Assembly: GCA_023381515.1 (NCBI GenBank)
Contig: JAMCQI010000041.1
Span: 124,001 to 188,000, forward strand
Direction of reading: 5' to 3'
Source of the DNA: Chloroflexota bacterium
GTDB lineage: Bacteria; Chloroflexota; Anaerolineae; UBA4142
Length of the DNA stretch: 64,000 bases
Below the pieces are notes generated by a model, which saw nothing but the letters and a program-made list of their open reading frames with translations, was not told the DNA's origin and ran no database searches. The number at the start of each line of letters is the position of its first letter. Position 1 is the stretch's first letter. Shown piece by piece: positions 17,028-26,288 of this stretch. A program made the translations under genes and the position numbers.

Positions 17028-18265
17028 ATATATTTGAAAATATGCGCATCGCGCTCGGCAGTTTGAGCGCGAACAAATTGCGTTCAGGATTGACGATGTT
17101 GGGCATCATCATCGGCGTGATGTCGGTGATTGCGATGCTTTCAATCGGCGAAGGCGCTCAAGCGGCGATCACGGCGCAAATCAATGCGATCGGCACCAAC
17201 TTGCTCTTTATTCGCCCTGGAGCCGTCCAGCAAGGAGGTGTCGCAAGTGCGGCGGGGTCGGCGGCGACACTGACGCTGCAGGATGCTCAGGCGATGAACA
17301 ATCTGCAGGGCGTTGCGGGCGTCAGTCCTGAGACTGATACCTTCGGACAGGTTGTGTACCTGGGGAACAACGCCGACGCGCGGATTCTGGGAGTGACCTC
17401 AAACTATCTCGACGTGATGAACGGAGCGGTCGCCGACGGCAGTTTCATCTCCGACGCCCAGGTTACAGCCGAAGAACCGGTCGCCGTGCTCGGAAGCCAA
17501 ATCGCTCAGGAATTGTTCAACGGCGCCGAGCCGGTGGGACAAATCATCCGTATCAAAAACCAGCCCTTCCGCGTGATCGGCGTGATGCAGTCCCAGGGGG
17601 GCACCGGGTTTCTCAACCAGGATACACAAATCTTTGTGCCCATCACGGCGGCGAACACCCGGCTGGCGCGGGGCGGGAACTTTCGCGGCGCAGACCTGGT
17701 CTCGAATATCACGGTCCAGATGACAAGCGCCTCTCAGCAAAACCTAGTTACGTCTGAGATCACCGATGTCCTCGACCAGCGGCATCACATTCAGGTTCAA
17801 GGACAGAGCGATTTCACGATCCAGAGCCAGCAGGATATCTTGAATGCCGCGTCCCAGGTGACGGGCATTCTCACGATTTTCCTGGGCGGCGTGGCCGCGA
17901 TTTCGCTCATCGTCGGCGGGATTGGGATCATGAATATCATGCTCGTCTCGGTGACAGAGCGCACGCATGAAATAGGCATTCGCAAAGCGGTGGGGGCGCA
18001 TCAGCGCGACATCCTCGGCCAGTTCCTGACGGAAGCGACGATCCTCAGCGTCTCTGGGGGCGTCATTGGCATTCTGTTCGGCATGGTGATCGCGCATGTG
18101 ATCTCCGGCATCCAGGTAGGCAGTTCCACCTTGACCACGGTGGTCGCGCCCAGTTCGGTGGTGTTGGCGGTGCTCTTTTCAGTCGGCGTAGGATTGTTTT
18201 TCGGAATTTACCCTGCGAACCGTGCAGCGACGCTGAATCCCATCGACGCGCTGCGGTACGAGTAG
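17024..18265 (+). CDS. MacB-type ABC transporter permease (FtsX family)
   Basis: A 413-residue permease: N-terminal helix after MNIFENMRIALGSLSANKLRSGLT, a large extracytoplasmic MacB_PCD domain (about residues 45-270), then three C-terminal helices with GGIGIMNIMLVSVTERTHEIGIRKAVGA, the diagnostic FtsX pattern, ending in NPIDALRYE. Such proteins work with a separate MacB-type ATPase in lipoprotein, peptide or drug export or in signalling. No ATPase is adjacent; an adaptor-like protein is encoded 7 kb away at 25012. The start overlaps the upstream frame by four bases. Confidence 0.9.
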   Translation: MNIFENMRIALGSLSANKLRSGLTMLGIIIGVMSVIAMLSIGEGAQAAITAQINAIGTNLLFIRPGAVQQGGVASAAGSAATLTLQDAQAMNNLQGVAGVSPETDTFGQVVYLGNNADARILGVTSNYLDVMNGAVADGSFISDAQVTAEEPVAVLGSQIAQELFNGAEPVGQIIRIKNQPFRVIGVMQSQGGTGFLNQDTQIFVPITAANTRLARGGNFRGADLVSNITVQMTSASQQNLVTSEITDVLDQRHHIQVQGQSDFTIQSQQDILNAASQVTGILTIFLGGVAAISLIVGGIGIMNIMLVSVTERTHEIGIRKAVGAHQRDILGQFLTEATILSVSGGVIGILFGMVIAHVISGIQVGSSTLTTVVAPSSVVLAVLFSVGVGLFFGIYPANRAATLNPIDALRYE

Positions 18266-18462
18266 CCACAGCTACGGCTTGCTTGTAGTACAAGGGGGTG
18301 ATGGTCGCCCTGCACTGCCGAGGATTGGTTGACCGCCCGCAGAGGATTCCTGGCCTGGCGAGCCGAAACGAATCGTCCAACCCATCGGGCTGGACTCGAT
18401 CTTTGGATCGTCACGCGGGTAAACGGAAAAGAGCCAAATGCTCTGAAGATGGAGAAGAATAC

Positions 18463-19821
18463 ATGAAGGCCAAAACCTTCCTCGCGCTTGGAGCCGTTGC
18501 CGCGCTGACGTTGATCGTGACGGCATGTGCTCCAACCGCCACGCCCGCGGCGACCTCGGGCTCGACGGCCGCGACCGCACCAACCACGGCGGCCTCGGGA
18601 CCTACTGCGGCGGGGGCACCGACCGCCGCGTCCAGCGCGGCTTTCACTTGCACGGATAAGATTGGGTGCATCACGATCGCTCCCAACGATCCGGTCCACA
18701 TTGCCTATATGCTCGTCACCTCGGGCGACAATGCCGTCTTGGGGACGGACAGCAAGTACGGGGCTCAGATCGCCGTGGACGATCACGGCGGCAAAGTCCT
18801 GGGCCACACGATCCAGTTCGACGGCCAGGACGAGGGTTGCAGCGCCGACGGGGGCCAGAATGCCGCCACCCGCATCGCCGCGGACAAGACGGTGGTCGCC
18901 GTGATCGGGACCAGTTGTTCGAGCGCCGCGGTACCCGCCATCCCCATCATTTCTGCTGCCGGCTTGACGATGATCTCACCGTCGGCGACGGCAGTGGTGT
19001 TGACGGATCCGGCGAAACACGATCCGGCTTTTCTCCGCACGGCCCACAATGACAGCGTGCAGGGCAAGGTCGCCGCGCAGTTCGTCTATACGCAGCTGAA
19101 ACTCACCCGCGCCGCGACTATACACGACGGGAGCCCGTACGCAGAGGGCCTGCAGCAAGTCTTTGCGAATACCTTCAAGCAGATGGGCGGCACGATCACC
19201 GACCAGGAAGCCATCAACGTCGGCGATCGAGATATGAGGCCGGTGTTGACCAAAATCGCGGCCACCCATCCCCAGATCATCTACTTTCCGATCTTTATCC
19301 CGGAAGGCGGCGCCATCGTCGCGCAGGCCCGCAGTGTACCCGGCCTGGAGAATACCGTCCTGATGAGCGCCGACGGCACGTTCGCGCCGGCCTTTCTCAA
19401 AGCCGCTGGTCCGAACTCGGTCGGGATGTTCTGGTCGAGCCCGAACTATTCGGCTTACACCAGCGCCTATCCCGCCTTCCTCGCCAAGTACGAAAAGAAA
19501 TACAACGTCAAAGAGCCGCTTTCCACGTTCCATGCCCAGGCCTATGACGCCATGAACATGATTCTCGCCGCTATCGAAAAAGTGGCGGTCAAGGAGCCGG
19601 ATGGGACGCTGCACATCGGCCGGCAGGCGCTGCGCGATGCGCTGTATGCCACGAAGAATTTCCAGGGGCTGACCGGTACTTTGACCTGCAACCAGTACGG
19701 CGACTGTGCCGACCCGCATATCGCGGTCTATCAGGAGACGTCTGCGCTCTATAGCAAGGGCCAGACCCCCTCTCAGCCGGCATGGGCGCCCGGAGGACCC
19801 AACTATCAAGCTCCGAAATAA
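18463..19821 (+). CDS. Branched-chain amino-acid-type ABC substrate-binding lipoprotein (LivJ-like)
   Basis: A 452-residue lipoprotein: signal with lipobox VTAC near residue 22, an Ala/Thr linker to about residue 62, then a type I periplasmic binding fold (Peripla_BP_6). Recognisable parts are GAQIAVDDHGGKVLGH, the AVIGTSCSSAAVPAIPIISAAGLTMISPSAT segment, and YDAMNMILAAIEK. Ligands of the family include branched-chain amino acids, amides and urea; the ligand here is not predictable. Start ATG 18463 follows GGAGAAG. It heads a three-gene set with LivH- and LivM-type permeases. Confidence 0.9.
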   Translation: MKAKTFLALGAVAALTLIVTACAPTATPAATSGSTAATAPTTAASGPTAAGAPTAASSAAFTCTDKIGCITIAPNDPVHIAYMLVTSGDNAVLGTDSKYGAQIAVDDHGGKVLGHTIQFDGQDEGCSADGGQNAATRIAADKTVVAVIGTSCSSAAVPAIPIISAAGLTMISPSATAVVLTDPAKHDPAFLRTAHNDSVQGKVAAQFVYTQLKLTRAATIHDGSPYAEGLQQVFANTFKQMGGTITDQEAINVGDRDMRPVLTKIAATHPQIIYFPIFIPEGGAIVAQARSVPGLENTVLMSADGTFAPAFLKAAGPNSVGMFWSSPNYSAYTSAYPAFLAKYEKKYNVKEPLSTFHAQAYDAMNMILAAIEKVAVKEPDGTLHIGRQALRDALYATKNFQGLTGTLTCNQYGDCADPHIAVYQETSALYSKGQTPSQPAWAPGGPNYQAPK

Positions 19822-19900
19822 CTGACGAACTGGATCTTTGTTGAGCCGGGCCGCGCTTTGGTCCGGCTCACCACACTGTCTTTGAAGGGAGCGTCTTGGT

Positions 19901-20965
19901 ATGCTTGCGCGGTCATTAAAGCGGATCACGGCCACGGATATTGCCATGTTTGTCATTGGCGGCGCGATCGGCCTGATGGTTATCGTCGGTTCAATTCTGG
20001 AGATTTTCGTCCGGCACACTTATACGGGCCAGCAATGGTTTGACCTTTTTGTGTCTGGAATCGCGATGGGCAGCGTTTATTCCCTCTTTGCGCTTGGATA
20101 CACGATGGTTTATGGGATTCTCCGTCTGATTAATTTCGCACACAGTGAAGTGTTTATGAGCGGTCCTTTTACCGCTTACTTTCTCGCCATCTACCTCGCC
20201 GAGTCCGGATTCCTGAACGCCAATCCCGTCCTGAGTCTCGTGGCGATCTTTGCACTGGCGATGGCCGTCTCCACCTTGGTCGCAGTGATCGTCGAGCGGG
20301 TGGCGTACAGACCTTTGCGGAACGCCCCACGCCTCGTTCCACTGATCACAGCGATCGGCGCGTCTTTTTTTCTCCAGTACTATTTTCGCGGACTGTTTGG
20401 CGTCGACATCAAGGTGTATCCGACAGTCACCGCCTTGACCCCCTACCTGGACTTTGGCGGTTATCGGATCCAGTATGTCCAGCTGTTGATCATCGTCGCG
20501 GCGGCGCTGATGATGGTCAGCCTCAACCTCTTTGTCCAGCGTTCACAGATAGGCAAGGCCATGCGGGCAGTCTCGGAAGACAAGGAAACTGCCGCGTTGA
20601 TGGGCATTGACGTCGACCGCATCATAACGATCACTTTTGCCATCGGCGGCGCTCTCGCGGGCGCGGCCGGCGTTCTCTATGTTCTCATGTTTCCCGAAGT
20701 CTATTACCTCATGGGATTCATCCCCGGCATCAAGGCGTTCACCGCGGCGGTGCTGGGAGGGATTGGAAATATCCCGGGGGCCATGCTCGGCGGCCTGTTC
20801 CTCGGCATCATCGAAGCCGTGGGGCCCAGTCTCTTCCTCGACGGCCTGGGCATTCCTGCGCCCTATCAGCTCAAAGACGCCATTGCGTTCACGCTCCTCG
20901 TCTTTGTGCTCATTTTCCGGCCGTCCGGCATTTTGGGCGAGCACGTCGGCGAGAAAAAGGCGTGA
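19901..20965 (+). CDS. Branched-chain amino-acid-type ABC permease (LivH-like)
   Basis: A 354-residue permease. After an extra N-terminal helix (about residues 15-40), the LivH core begins with GIAMGSVYSLFALGYTMVYGILRLINFAHSE, the family signature. The coupling-helix region has GKAMRAVSEDKETAALMGID, and the C-terminal half has GIKAFTAAVLGGIGNIPGAMLGG. It forms the membrane channel with the LivM-like protein encoded 12 bp downstream. Confidence 0.92.
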   Translation: MLARSLKRITATDIAMFVIGGAIGLMVIVGSILEIFVRHTYTGQQWFDLFVSGIAMGSVYSLFALGYTMVYGILRLINFAHSEVFMSGPFTAYFLAIYLAESGFLNANPVLSLVAIFALAMAVSTLVAVIVERVAYRPLRNAPRLVPLITAIGASFFLQYYFRGLFGVDIKVYPTVTALTPYLDFGGYRIQYVQLLIIVAAALMMVSLNLFVQRSQIGKAMRAVSEDKETAALMGIDVDRIITITFAIGGALAGAAGVLYVLMFPEVYYLMGFIPGIKAFTAAVLGGIGNIPGAMLGGLFLGIIEAVGPSLFLDGLGIPAPYQLKDAIAFTLLVFVLIFRPSGILGEHVGEKKA

Positions 20966-20977
20966 GGACGAAGGTCT

Positions 20978-22747
20978 ATGTCGACAACCACGCTTGAAGA
21001 GACCATCCCCGCCCACGTCCCCGCGCGCGTCGCAAGGATTTCAAGAGCTGATCTACCCAGGTGGCGGACGACCACTGTCCGTCTGGGGCTGCTGGGTGGA
21101 TTTATAGCCGTCTCGATTGCTCTGCAAGGGATGGTCGTCGCGTTCAACGATCGGTTCATTATCGCCGGGGTGATCGCGCTCGGCCATCTGATGATCCTAT
21201 TAGCCTTGTTTGGCAGCGGGTTGGTCGCGGCTGGGCGCGGTGGGGGAGGCAGCGCCCTCTCTAGCGTCCTGGCGGGCGCCGGCGCCGGGTTCCTGGCAAG
21301 CGCGGCCGCCGTGCTGCTTATCGCCGTTGGAACGCACATCGATCTGGGCAACGTCTTCGTCAACGCTGTCCCCAAGCTCTACGACGAATTGACTTTCAAC
21401 CTCGGTTTGGTCTCGGGCAGTCTTGTTCTGTTGATCGTCGGGTTGGCGATGGGCGCGGTCGCCGCGCTGGTATTCTTACTTCCCAGCAGGCTTCGGCGCG
21501 CCATCCTGATTGCGGCTCTATGGATTTTCGGCCTCGGCTTGTTGCAAGACCTGATCGTGACGACCCTTTCCAACTTTAACTCACTCGTGCCGCTGCTCAA
21601 CTTTTTCTACGCTCAAAACGGCTTGTCCGTTCCCGGCGCCGTTATCCTCTTTGCCGCGTTGGCGGCGATCGATTATTGGGGACCGTCGGTGCAAGCGCGC
21701 GTGCGGGGTGGGGCCAGACACTACCCGGCGATGTCTCGCCCGGCGCTCAAGCGGCTCCCCGGACTCTTTGTTCTTTTGGTCCTCGTGGCGCTGCCGTACC
21801 TGGCGGGCTTGTATCTTAGTCAGGTGCTGGACGACGTCGGGATATACGTTTTAATGGGTTTGGGGTTGAACATCGTCGTAGGGTTTGCCGGATTGCTGGA
21901 TCTGGGCTATGTCGCCTTTTTTGCAATCGGCGCGTACACCGTCGGCGTGCTCACGACGCCGGATTTCGGTCACCCGGCCTATTTGCCGACTTGGTGGCTG
22001 GCGGTACCGGTCGCAGTGACCGCGGCCATGCTTGCCGGGGTGCTCCTCGGCATTCCGGTGCTCAAGATGCGCGGCGATTATTTGGCCATCGTGACCTTGG
22101 GGTTTGGCGAGATCATTCGACTGCTGGCGCTTTCGGACTTTTTAAAGGCGTATGTCGGCGGCGCGCAAGGCATACTGGATATTGCCAAACCCGTCGTTCC
22201 CTGGATCTCCCAAGGGGCAGGGCCGCTGTCCATCGTGCCGGTCCAGTTGATCCATCCCGAGCAGTTCTATTACGTCATCCTCGCCGGGTGTGTCCTAGTC
22301 GCGTTCGTCGCCACCCGGGTGAAGCATTCCCGCCTTGGCCGGGCTTGGATGGCGGTCCGCGAGGACGAAGATGTCGCGCAAGCGATGGGCATCAATCTGG
22401 TCACGACGAAATTGATGGCGTTTGCGATGGGTGCGTCGTTCGGCGGACTGAGCGGCGCTATCTTTGGAAGCCAACTCGGCTCCGTTTTTCCCCAAAGTTT
22501 CGATTTCATTGTCTCGGTCAATGTTCTTTCACTCATTATCATCGGTGGGATGGGGAACATCCCCGGCGTCATCGTGGGCGCGATTGCCCTGGTGGGTCTG
22601 CCTGAACTGCTGCGGGAGGTTTCAGATTACCGGTTTCTCTTCTACGGGGCGGGGCTGGTGCTGATGATGTTGCTGCGTCCGGAGGGATTGCTGCCAGAGT
22701 CGCGACGCCGAATGGAGTTGGAGGAAACTCCAAGCGAGGAGACCTGA
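20978..22747 (+). CDS. Branched-chain amino-acid-type ABC permease (LivM-like, long form)
   Basis: A 589-residue permease. The LivM core occupies about residues 280-575: ALGLNIVVGFAGLLDLGYVAFFAIGAY, then RGDYLAIVTLGFGEIIR, the coupling loop GRAWMAVREDEDVAQAMGIN, and NVLSLIIIGGMGNIPGVIVGA. The first 275 residues add about six hydrophobic helices, making it much longer than the common 320-400-residue form. ATPase genes livG and livF, normally next, are missing; non-coding DNA follows. They must be elsewhere or supplied by another system. Confidence 0.9.
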   Translation: MSTTTLEETIPAHVPARVARISRADLPRWRTTTVRLGLLGGFIAVSIALQGMVVAFNDRFIIAGVIALGHLMILLALFGSGLVAAGRGGGGSALSSVLAGAGAGFLASAAAVLLIAVGTHIDLGNVFVNAVPKLYDELTFNLGLVSGSLVLLIVGLAMGAVAALVFLLPSRLRRAILIAALWIFGLGLLQDLIVTTLSNFNSLVPLLNFFYAQNGLSVPGAVILFAALAAIDYWGPSVQARVRGGARHYPAMSRPALKRLPGLFVLLVLVALPYLAGLYLSQVLDDVGIYVLMGLGLNIVVGFAGLLDLGYVAFFAIGAYTVGVLTTPDFGHPAYLPTWWLAVPVAVTAAMLAGVLLGIPVLKMRGDYLAIVTLGFGEIIRLLALSDFLKAYVGGAQGILDIAKPVVPWISQGAGPLSIVPVQLIHPEQFYYVILAGCVLVAFVATRVKHSRLGRAWMAVREDEDVAQAMGINLVTTKLMAFAMGASFGGLSGAIFGSQLGSVFPQSFDFIVSVNVLSLIIIGGMGNIPGVIVGAIALVGLPELLREVSDYRFLFYGAGLVLMMLLRPEGLLPESRRRMELEETPSEET

Positions 22748-23046
22748 GCAAGGGCGAGTGGAAATCTGCGAGCTCTACGATGTCGTCAGAGTCGTTCGGC
22801 TCACCGACGCGCACAGTGAGGGGTGTGGTGGTGCGCGAGGTTCCGGCGGATCCGCCCAAGCCGCTGCCGATTCCATGTCTCTATCGTAGTAACTCGTATT
22901 TTCGGGTGGTTGCTCAATTCGAGTGTCCGACTTGCGGGGCGGCGAGTCGAAGAGTTGCTGCCGCCCACTCTGAATCAGAACGAACTTGACGGTGAGCCGT
23001 GTAGGAAGCTGCAGCAACAAAAAGGATAGCTGTCCGGGATGCCAGT

Positions 23047-23078
23047 AGCTGTGTCGGGAGTCGACTCCCGACACAGCT
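23047..23078. terminator. 32-bp perfect palindrome
   Basis: Arms 23047-23062 and 23063-23078 are exact reverse complements with no spacer; the centre is GTCGAC. As RNA it would form a long hairpin with a minimal loop. It lies between the LivM-like gene and the SPW promoter, so a terminator is likely. No T-run follows. Confidence 0.5.
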
Positions 23079-23147
23079 GTTTACAGGGAATGGAAATCCC
23101 CCTTTTTCCAGTCCAAAAGTTTCTCTTTAGTCAGGATTAAGGCTCTC

Positions 23148-23180
23148 GTAAAGACAAAAGGACCTTGCAGGACTTATACT
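23148..23180 (+). promoter_or_regulatory. Recurrent promoter element GTAAAGAC-N19-TATACT
   Basis: GTAAAGAC at 23148-23155 and TATACT at 23175-23180, the same 19-bp spacing as at 10892, 28597 and 30862. It lies 25 bp before the SPW gene start. Confidence 0.55.
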
Positions 23181-23204
23181 TGCTCCTAGAAAGGAGGTAC
23201 TGCT

Positions 23205-23540
23205 ATGAATCGCATGTACTGGATCACTGGAATATTGGGGGTGCTGCTCATCGTTGCACCCTTTGTACTTGTCTTCAACGGCAATCTCGTAGCGACGTGG
23301 ACGAGCGTTATTCTCGGTGCGGCGATTGTCGTCGTCTCCGCGATCAAAGGCTTGCTCCACGACGCGACTCCGTGGGAATACTGGGTTGCCGGCATCCTGG
23401 GGATCCTGGCGATCGTCTCGCCCTTTGTCCTTCGCTTTAGCGCCTTGCCCAGCGCACTGTACACGACCATTGTTCTCGGGCTCATCGTGCTTCTGGCAGC
23501 GGCCTATCAGCTCATGGGGACGCGGACTCACGCCCATTAG
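23205..23540 (+). CDS. SPW-repeat membrane protein
   Basis: A 111-residue protein with four helices arranged as two related halves: MYWITGILGVLLIVAPFVL and EYWVAGILGILAIVSPFVL, the duplicated W-x-x-GxLGxxLIxxPF pattern of SPW proteins (PF03779). Function is unknown. GAAAGGAGG lies seven bases before ATG 23205, one of the strongest ribosome sites in the window, so high expression is expected. Confidence 0.82.
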   Translation: MNRMYWITGILGVLLIVAPFVLVFNGNLVATWTSVILGAAIVVVSAIKGLLHDATPWEYWVAGILGILAIVSPFVLRFSALPSALYTTIVLGLIVLLAAAYQLMGTRTHAH

Positions 23541-23560
23541 GGCTGAGTGAGGTCAGTCAT

Positions 23561-23592
23561 GCGAACTCCACCCCGGGTCGGGTGGAGTTCGC
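23561..23592 (+). terminator. 13-bp-arm hairpin between SPW and BI-1 genes
   Basis: Perfect arms at 23561-23573 and 23580-23592 with a 6-nt loop. It lies 20 bp after the SPW stop, with no T-run. The second arm ends 16 bp before the BI-1 start, so it could also influence that gene's translation. Confidence 0.5.
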
Positions 23593-23608
23593 CCGCGGAG
23601 AGGTGAAT

Positions 23609-24304
23609 ATGAGTTACGACACTTTTTCTTGGTCTCGAGTGGGGGCCGAATGGAACAGCCTTGTCGCTCGAGTGTATGCTTGGATGTTTTTGGGATTGTT
23701 GGCCACGGCCGTCGTGGCAATGACTGTGGCGTCGTCGCCTGTGCTGGCGGATGCGATTCTCGGCAATACGATCGTGTTTTTCGGTCTGCTTATCGGCGAG
23801 CTGGTGTTGGTGATCGCGCTCGCGGCATTGGTGCAGCGAATGTCACCGGAATTGGCGACGCTGGTCTTCGTCGGCTACGCGGTGTTGAATGGAGTCACAT
23901 TCTCCATGATCTTTCTGGCGTTCACCGCGACTTCCATCGCCACGACGTTTTTCATTACCGCGGGTACGTTCGGCGTGATGAGCGTCTATGGCTATGTCAC
24001 CCAACGTGATCTGACGAGCATCGGCAACCTTTTGCTGATGGGATTGGTCGGGGTCATCCTAGCATCGGTCGTCAATATCTTTCTGGCCAACTCGATCATC
24101 TACTGGATCACAGGGGTAGCCGGGATTCTGATTTTCGTCGGATTGACGGCCTACGATACGCAAAAGATCAAACGGATGAGCGCCACGATAGACGCGACGA
24201 CCGGAGCAGGGCAGAAAGCGGCCATCCTCGGCGCTTTGGCGCTGTACCTTGACTTTGTCAACTTGTTCCTGCTTCTCTTGAGGTTTACCGGGCAGCGCCA
24301 ATAG
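23609..24304 (+). CDS. Bax inhibitor-1 / YccA-family membrane protein
   Basis: A 231-residue protein with seven hydrophobic helices. Family features are RVYAWMFLGLLATAVVA at the first helix, the polar pattern YAVLNGVTFSMIF, and the C-terminal VGLTAYDTQKIKRM with acidic residues of the di-aspartyl pH sensor, then ALALYLDFVNLFLLLLR. Homologues act as calcium leak channels or as modulators of FtsH proteases; the role here is not known. ATG 23609 is preceded by GGAGAGG. Confidence 0.9.
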   Translation: MSYDTFSWSRVGAEWNSLVARVYAWMFLGLLATAVVAMTVASSPVLADAILGNTIVFFGLLIGELVLVIALAALVQRMSPELATLVFVGYAVLNGVTFSMIFLAFTATSIATTFFITAGTFGVMSVYGYVTQRDLTSIGNLLLMGLVGVILASVVNIFLANSIIYWITGVAGILIFVGLTAYDTQKIKRMSATIDATTGAGQKAAILGALALYLDFVNLFLLLLRFTGQRQ

Positions 24305-24331
24305 CGGAATGCCGCTCGAAGGGGGCAGGCG

Positions 24332-25015
24332 ATGGAGATTCGGCCGGGTGCCCGAGTCGAATGTGCTGATGGTCCTTGCGGGCGATGTGAAGAGATCGTG
24401 TTAGATCCAGGGACCAGGCAGGTGAGGCACCTCGTGGTGAGGCAAAAAGCATCGCCGCATGTTCAACGGCTCGTCGTCTGGGAGCAGGTGGGGGACTCTG
24501 ACTCAAAGACGGTCCACCTGCGCTGCACTTGCCGGGAACTCTCACAGATGGAGGATTGTGTGGAACGGGAATATGTCCGGGTGAGTATGCCTCCGGCGTA
24601 TTGGCCTGGCGGGTACTCGATAGAGCCGCCTTATTTTACGCCCACGACGGTGGTGGCCGTGGACTACCTGCGGGTCCCGCCGGGGGAAATTGTCTGGGAG
24701 CGCGGTCTGCGCGTATTGGCGGTCGATGGCCCGGTGGGGCATGTGGACGAACTGCTGGTGGACTCGGTCGACGGGTGCATCACCCACCTGGTGCTGCGGG
24801 AAGGTCACCTGTGGGGAAAGAAACAAGTCATGATTCCCGTTTGGCTGATTGACCGAATCGATCAAGATGCGGTGTACTTGAAGCTGTCCAAGCGCTACCT
24901 CGGCGCACTACCGACGATTCACGCGCAAGGGGAAAGCGCGGAGAAGAACGAGGCCGGCGACCATCGCGCCGTCGACACACGCAGCCATTTTGGAAGTCGG
25001 CGGAGGAGTTCGTGA
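24332..25015 (+). CDS. PRC-barrel-like protein
   Basis: A 227-residue soluble protein. Two beta-barrel-like repeats are seen, at about residues 1-65 (GARVECADGPCGRCEEIVLDP, then VRHLVVRQ) and 125-190 (GLRVLAVDGPVGHVDELLVD, then ITHLVLREGHLWGKKQVMIP). The pattern fits PRC-barrel domains, which bind partner proteins or RNA. The tail is charged. Its stop overlaps the GTG start of the efflux adaptor (GTGA), so the two are translationally coupled. Function is unknown. Confidence 0.65.
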   Translation: MEIRPGARVECADGPCGRCEEIVLDPGTRQVRHLVVRQKASPHVQRLVVWEQVGDSDSKTVHLRCTCRELSQMEDCVEREYVRVSMPPAYWPGGYSIEPPYFTPTTVVAVDYLRVPPGEIVWERGLRVLAVDGPVGHVDELLVDSVDGCITHLVLREGHLWGKKQVMIPVWLIDRIDQDAVYLKLSKRYLGALPTIHAQGESAEKNEAGDHRAVDTRSHFGSRRRSS

Positions 25016-26253
25016 AACGGAATTGGATTAGGATTGGAATTATCGTTCTCGTCATCGCTGCAATTGCATTGTTTGTCTACCCGCATCTGACCGCGAGCGC
25101 GGCGAGCACGGCGAATATTCAGACCGTCGCCGTCCAACGTGGAAACATTGTGGCGACCGTGAGTGCGGCAGGCAACGTTTCCGCCCCGGAAGACGCAAAC
25201 GTCGCGTTCCAAACCACCGGACAGATCGCCAAGGTGAACGTTCAGGTGGGCGATCCGGTGAAAAAGGGCCAGGTGCTAATGCAGTTGAACACGACTAACC
25301 TGAAGCTGGCTCTCCAATCGGCGCAGGCAAGCGAGGCGAGCGCGCAGGCGAATTACGACGCTACGAAAGCGAAAGCCGCGACCAACGAGGATCAACTGGT
25401 CGTCGCCAAGGCCGCGCTCGACAACGCTCAGGCCGCGCTGCAGCAAGCGCAAGCCGCGTACGACAAAGTCGCGTCGGCCCCGAACATCGGGATGCTGTCG
25501 CAGTCGCTCAACCTGCAGCAGGCGACGAACAACTATAACTCGGCGCTCGCCACCTACAAGGAGACCGCCGCGACGATCAACAACGACGCTTTGAAGCAGG
25601 CGCAAGCCCAACTTAACCAGGCGCAGATCGCGGTCGAGCAGGCGCAACAGAATCTCGACGAAGCCACCATCGTGGCGCCGTTCAACGGCTACGTCGCGGC
25701 GGTCAATTACAGCGTAGGAGATATGGCGGGGTCGGGAGCCGCCGTGGAGGTCGTGAACCTTTCGACGCTGGAGGTGAACGCGACGGTCTCCGAGATCGAT
25801 GTGGTCAAAGTGCAAGCCGGGCAGACGGCACAGATGACGCTCGATGCGCTGCCCAACAAGACCTACACGGCTACGGTCACGCAGGTCGGGCCGTCAGGCA
25901 CGATCACGCAAGGGGTCGTGAACTATCCGGTGACATTCCGGGTCGACAACACGACCGGGGAGATCAAACCGGGGATGACGGCGAGCCTCAATATCGACGT
26001 CGCCCGGGCAAATAACGTTCTCTTTGTTCCGACGCGCGCCGTTCGCACCGTTGGGAATCGAGAGACTGTCACCGTGCTGTACAAAGGGCAGGAGATCGCT
26101 GTCCCGATTCAAACGGGCCTCTCGAATTACCAAAATGTGCAAGTCACCCAAGGACTGAAGCAGGGCGACCTGGTGGTCCTGAATCAGACCCAGACGACGA
26201 GTCCGAGAGTGGGTGGCGGCGGAGGCGGAGGGTTCTTTAGACTGGGAGGTTAA
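25012..26253 (+). CDS. HlyD/RND-type periplasmic adaptor (MacA-like)
   Basis: A 413-residue exported adaptor. An N-terminal anchor helix (residues 7-24) leads into a lipoyl-like half (QRGNIVATVSAAGNV, then VGDPVKKGQVLMQLNT), a coiled-coil hairpin of about residues 100-215 rich in Ala and Gln, the second lipoyl half (EATIVAPFNGYVAAVNYSVGD) and beta-barrel and membrane-proximal domains. The C terminus is Gly-rich. The start is GTG. MacA-type adaptors pair with MacB permeases; the nearest such permease is at 17024, not adjacent. Neither the partner nor the substrate is known. Confidence 0.88.
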   Translation: MKRNWIRIGIIVLVIAAIALFVYPHLTASAASTANIQTVAVQRGNIVATVSAAGNVSAPEDANVAFQTTGQIAKVNVQVGDPVKKGQVLMQLNTTNLKLALQSAQASEASAQANYDATKAKAATNEDQLVVAKAALDNAQAALQQAQAAYDKVASAPNIGMLSQSLNLQQATNNYNSALATYKETAATINNDALKQAQAQLNQAQIAVEQAQQNLDEATIVAPFNGYVAAVNYSVGDMAGSGAAVEVVNLSTLEVNATVSEIDVVKVQAGQTAQMTLDALPNKTYTATVTQVGPSGTITQGVVNYPVTFRVDNTTGEIKPGMTASLNIDVARANNVLFVPTRAVRTVGNRETVTVLYKGQEIAVPIQTGLSNYQNVQVTQGLKQGDLVVLNQTQTTSPRVGGGGGGGFFRLGG

Positions 26254-26288
26254 CGTTCTGAGACGAGAAAAAAGCGGTTATATTACCC

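Larger units (their letters stand above)
22748..23204. other. Intergenic region with long palindrome and promoter element
   Basis: About 455 bp without a supported gene, in the place where livG/livF would be expected. It contains a 32-bp perfect palindrome (23047-23078) and a promoter element (23148-23180) for the SPW gene. The left part (22748-23040) shows nothing recognisable. Confidence 0.5.
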
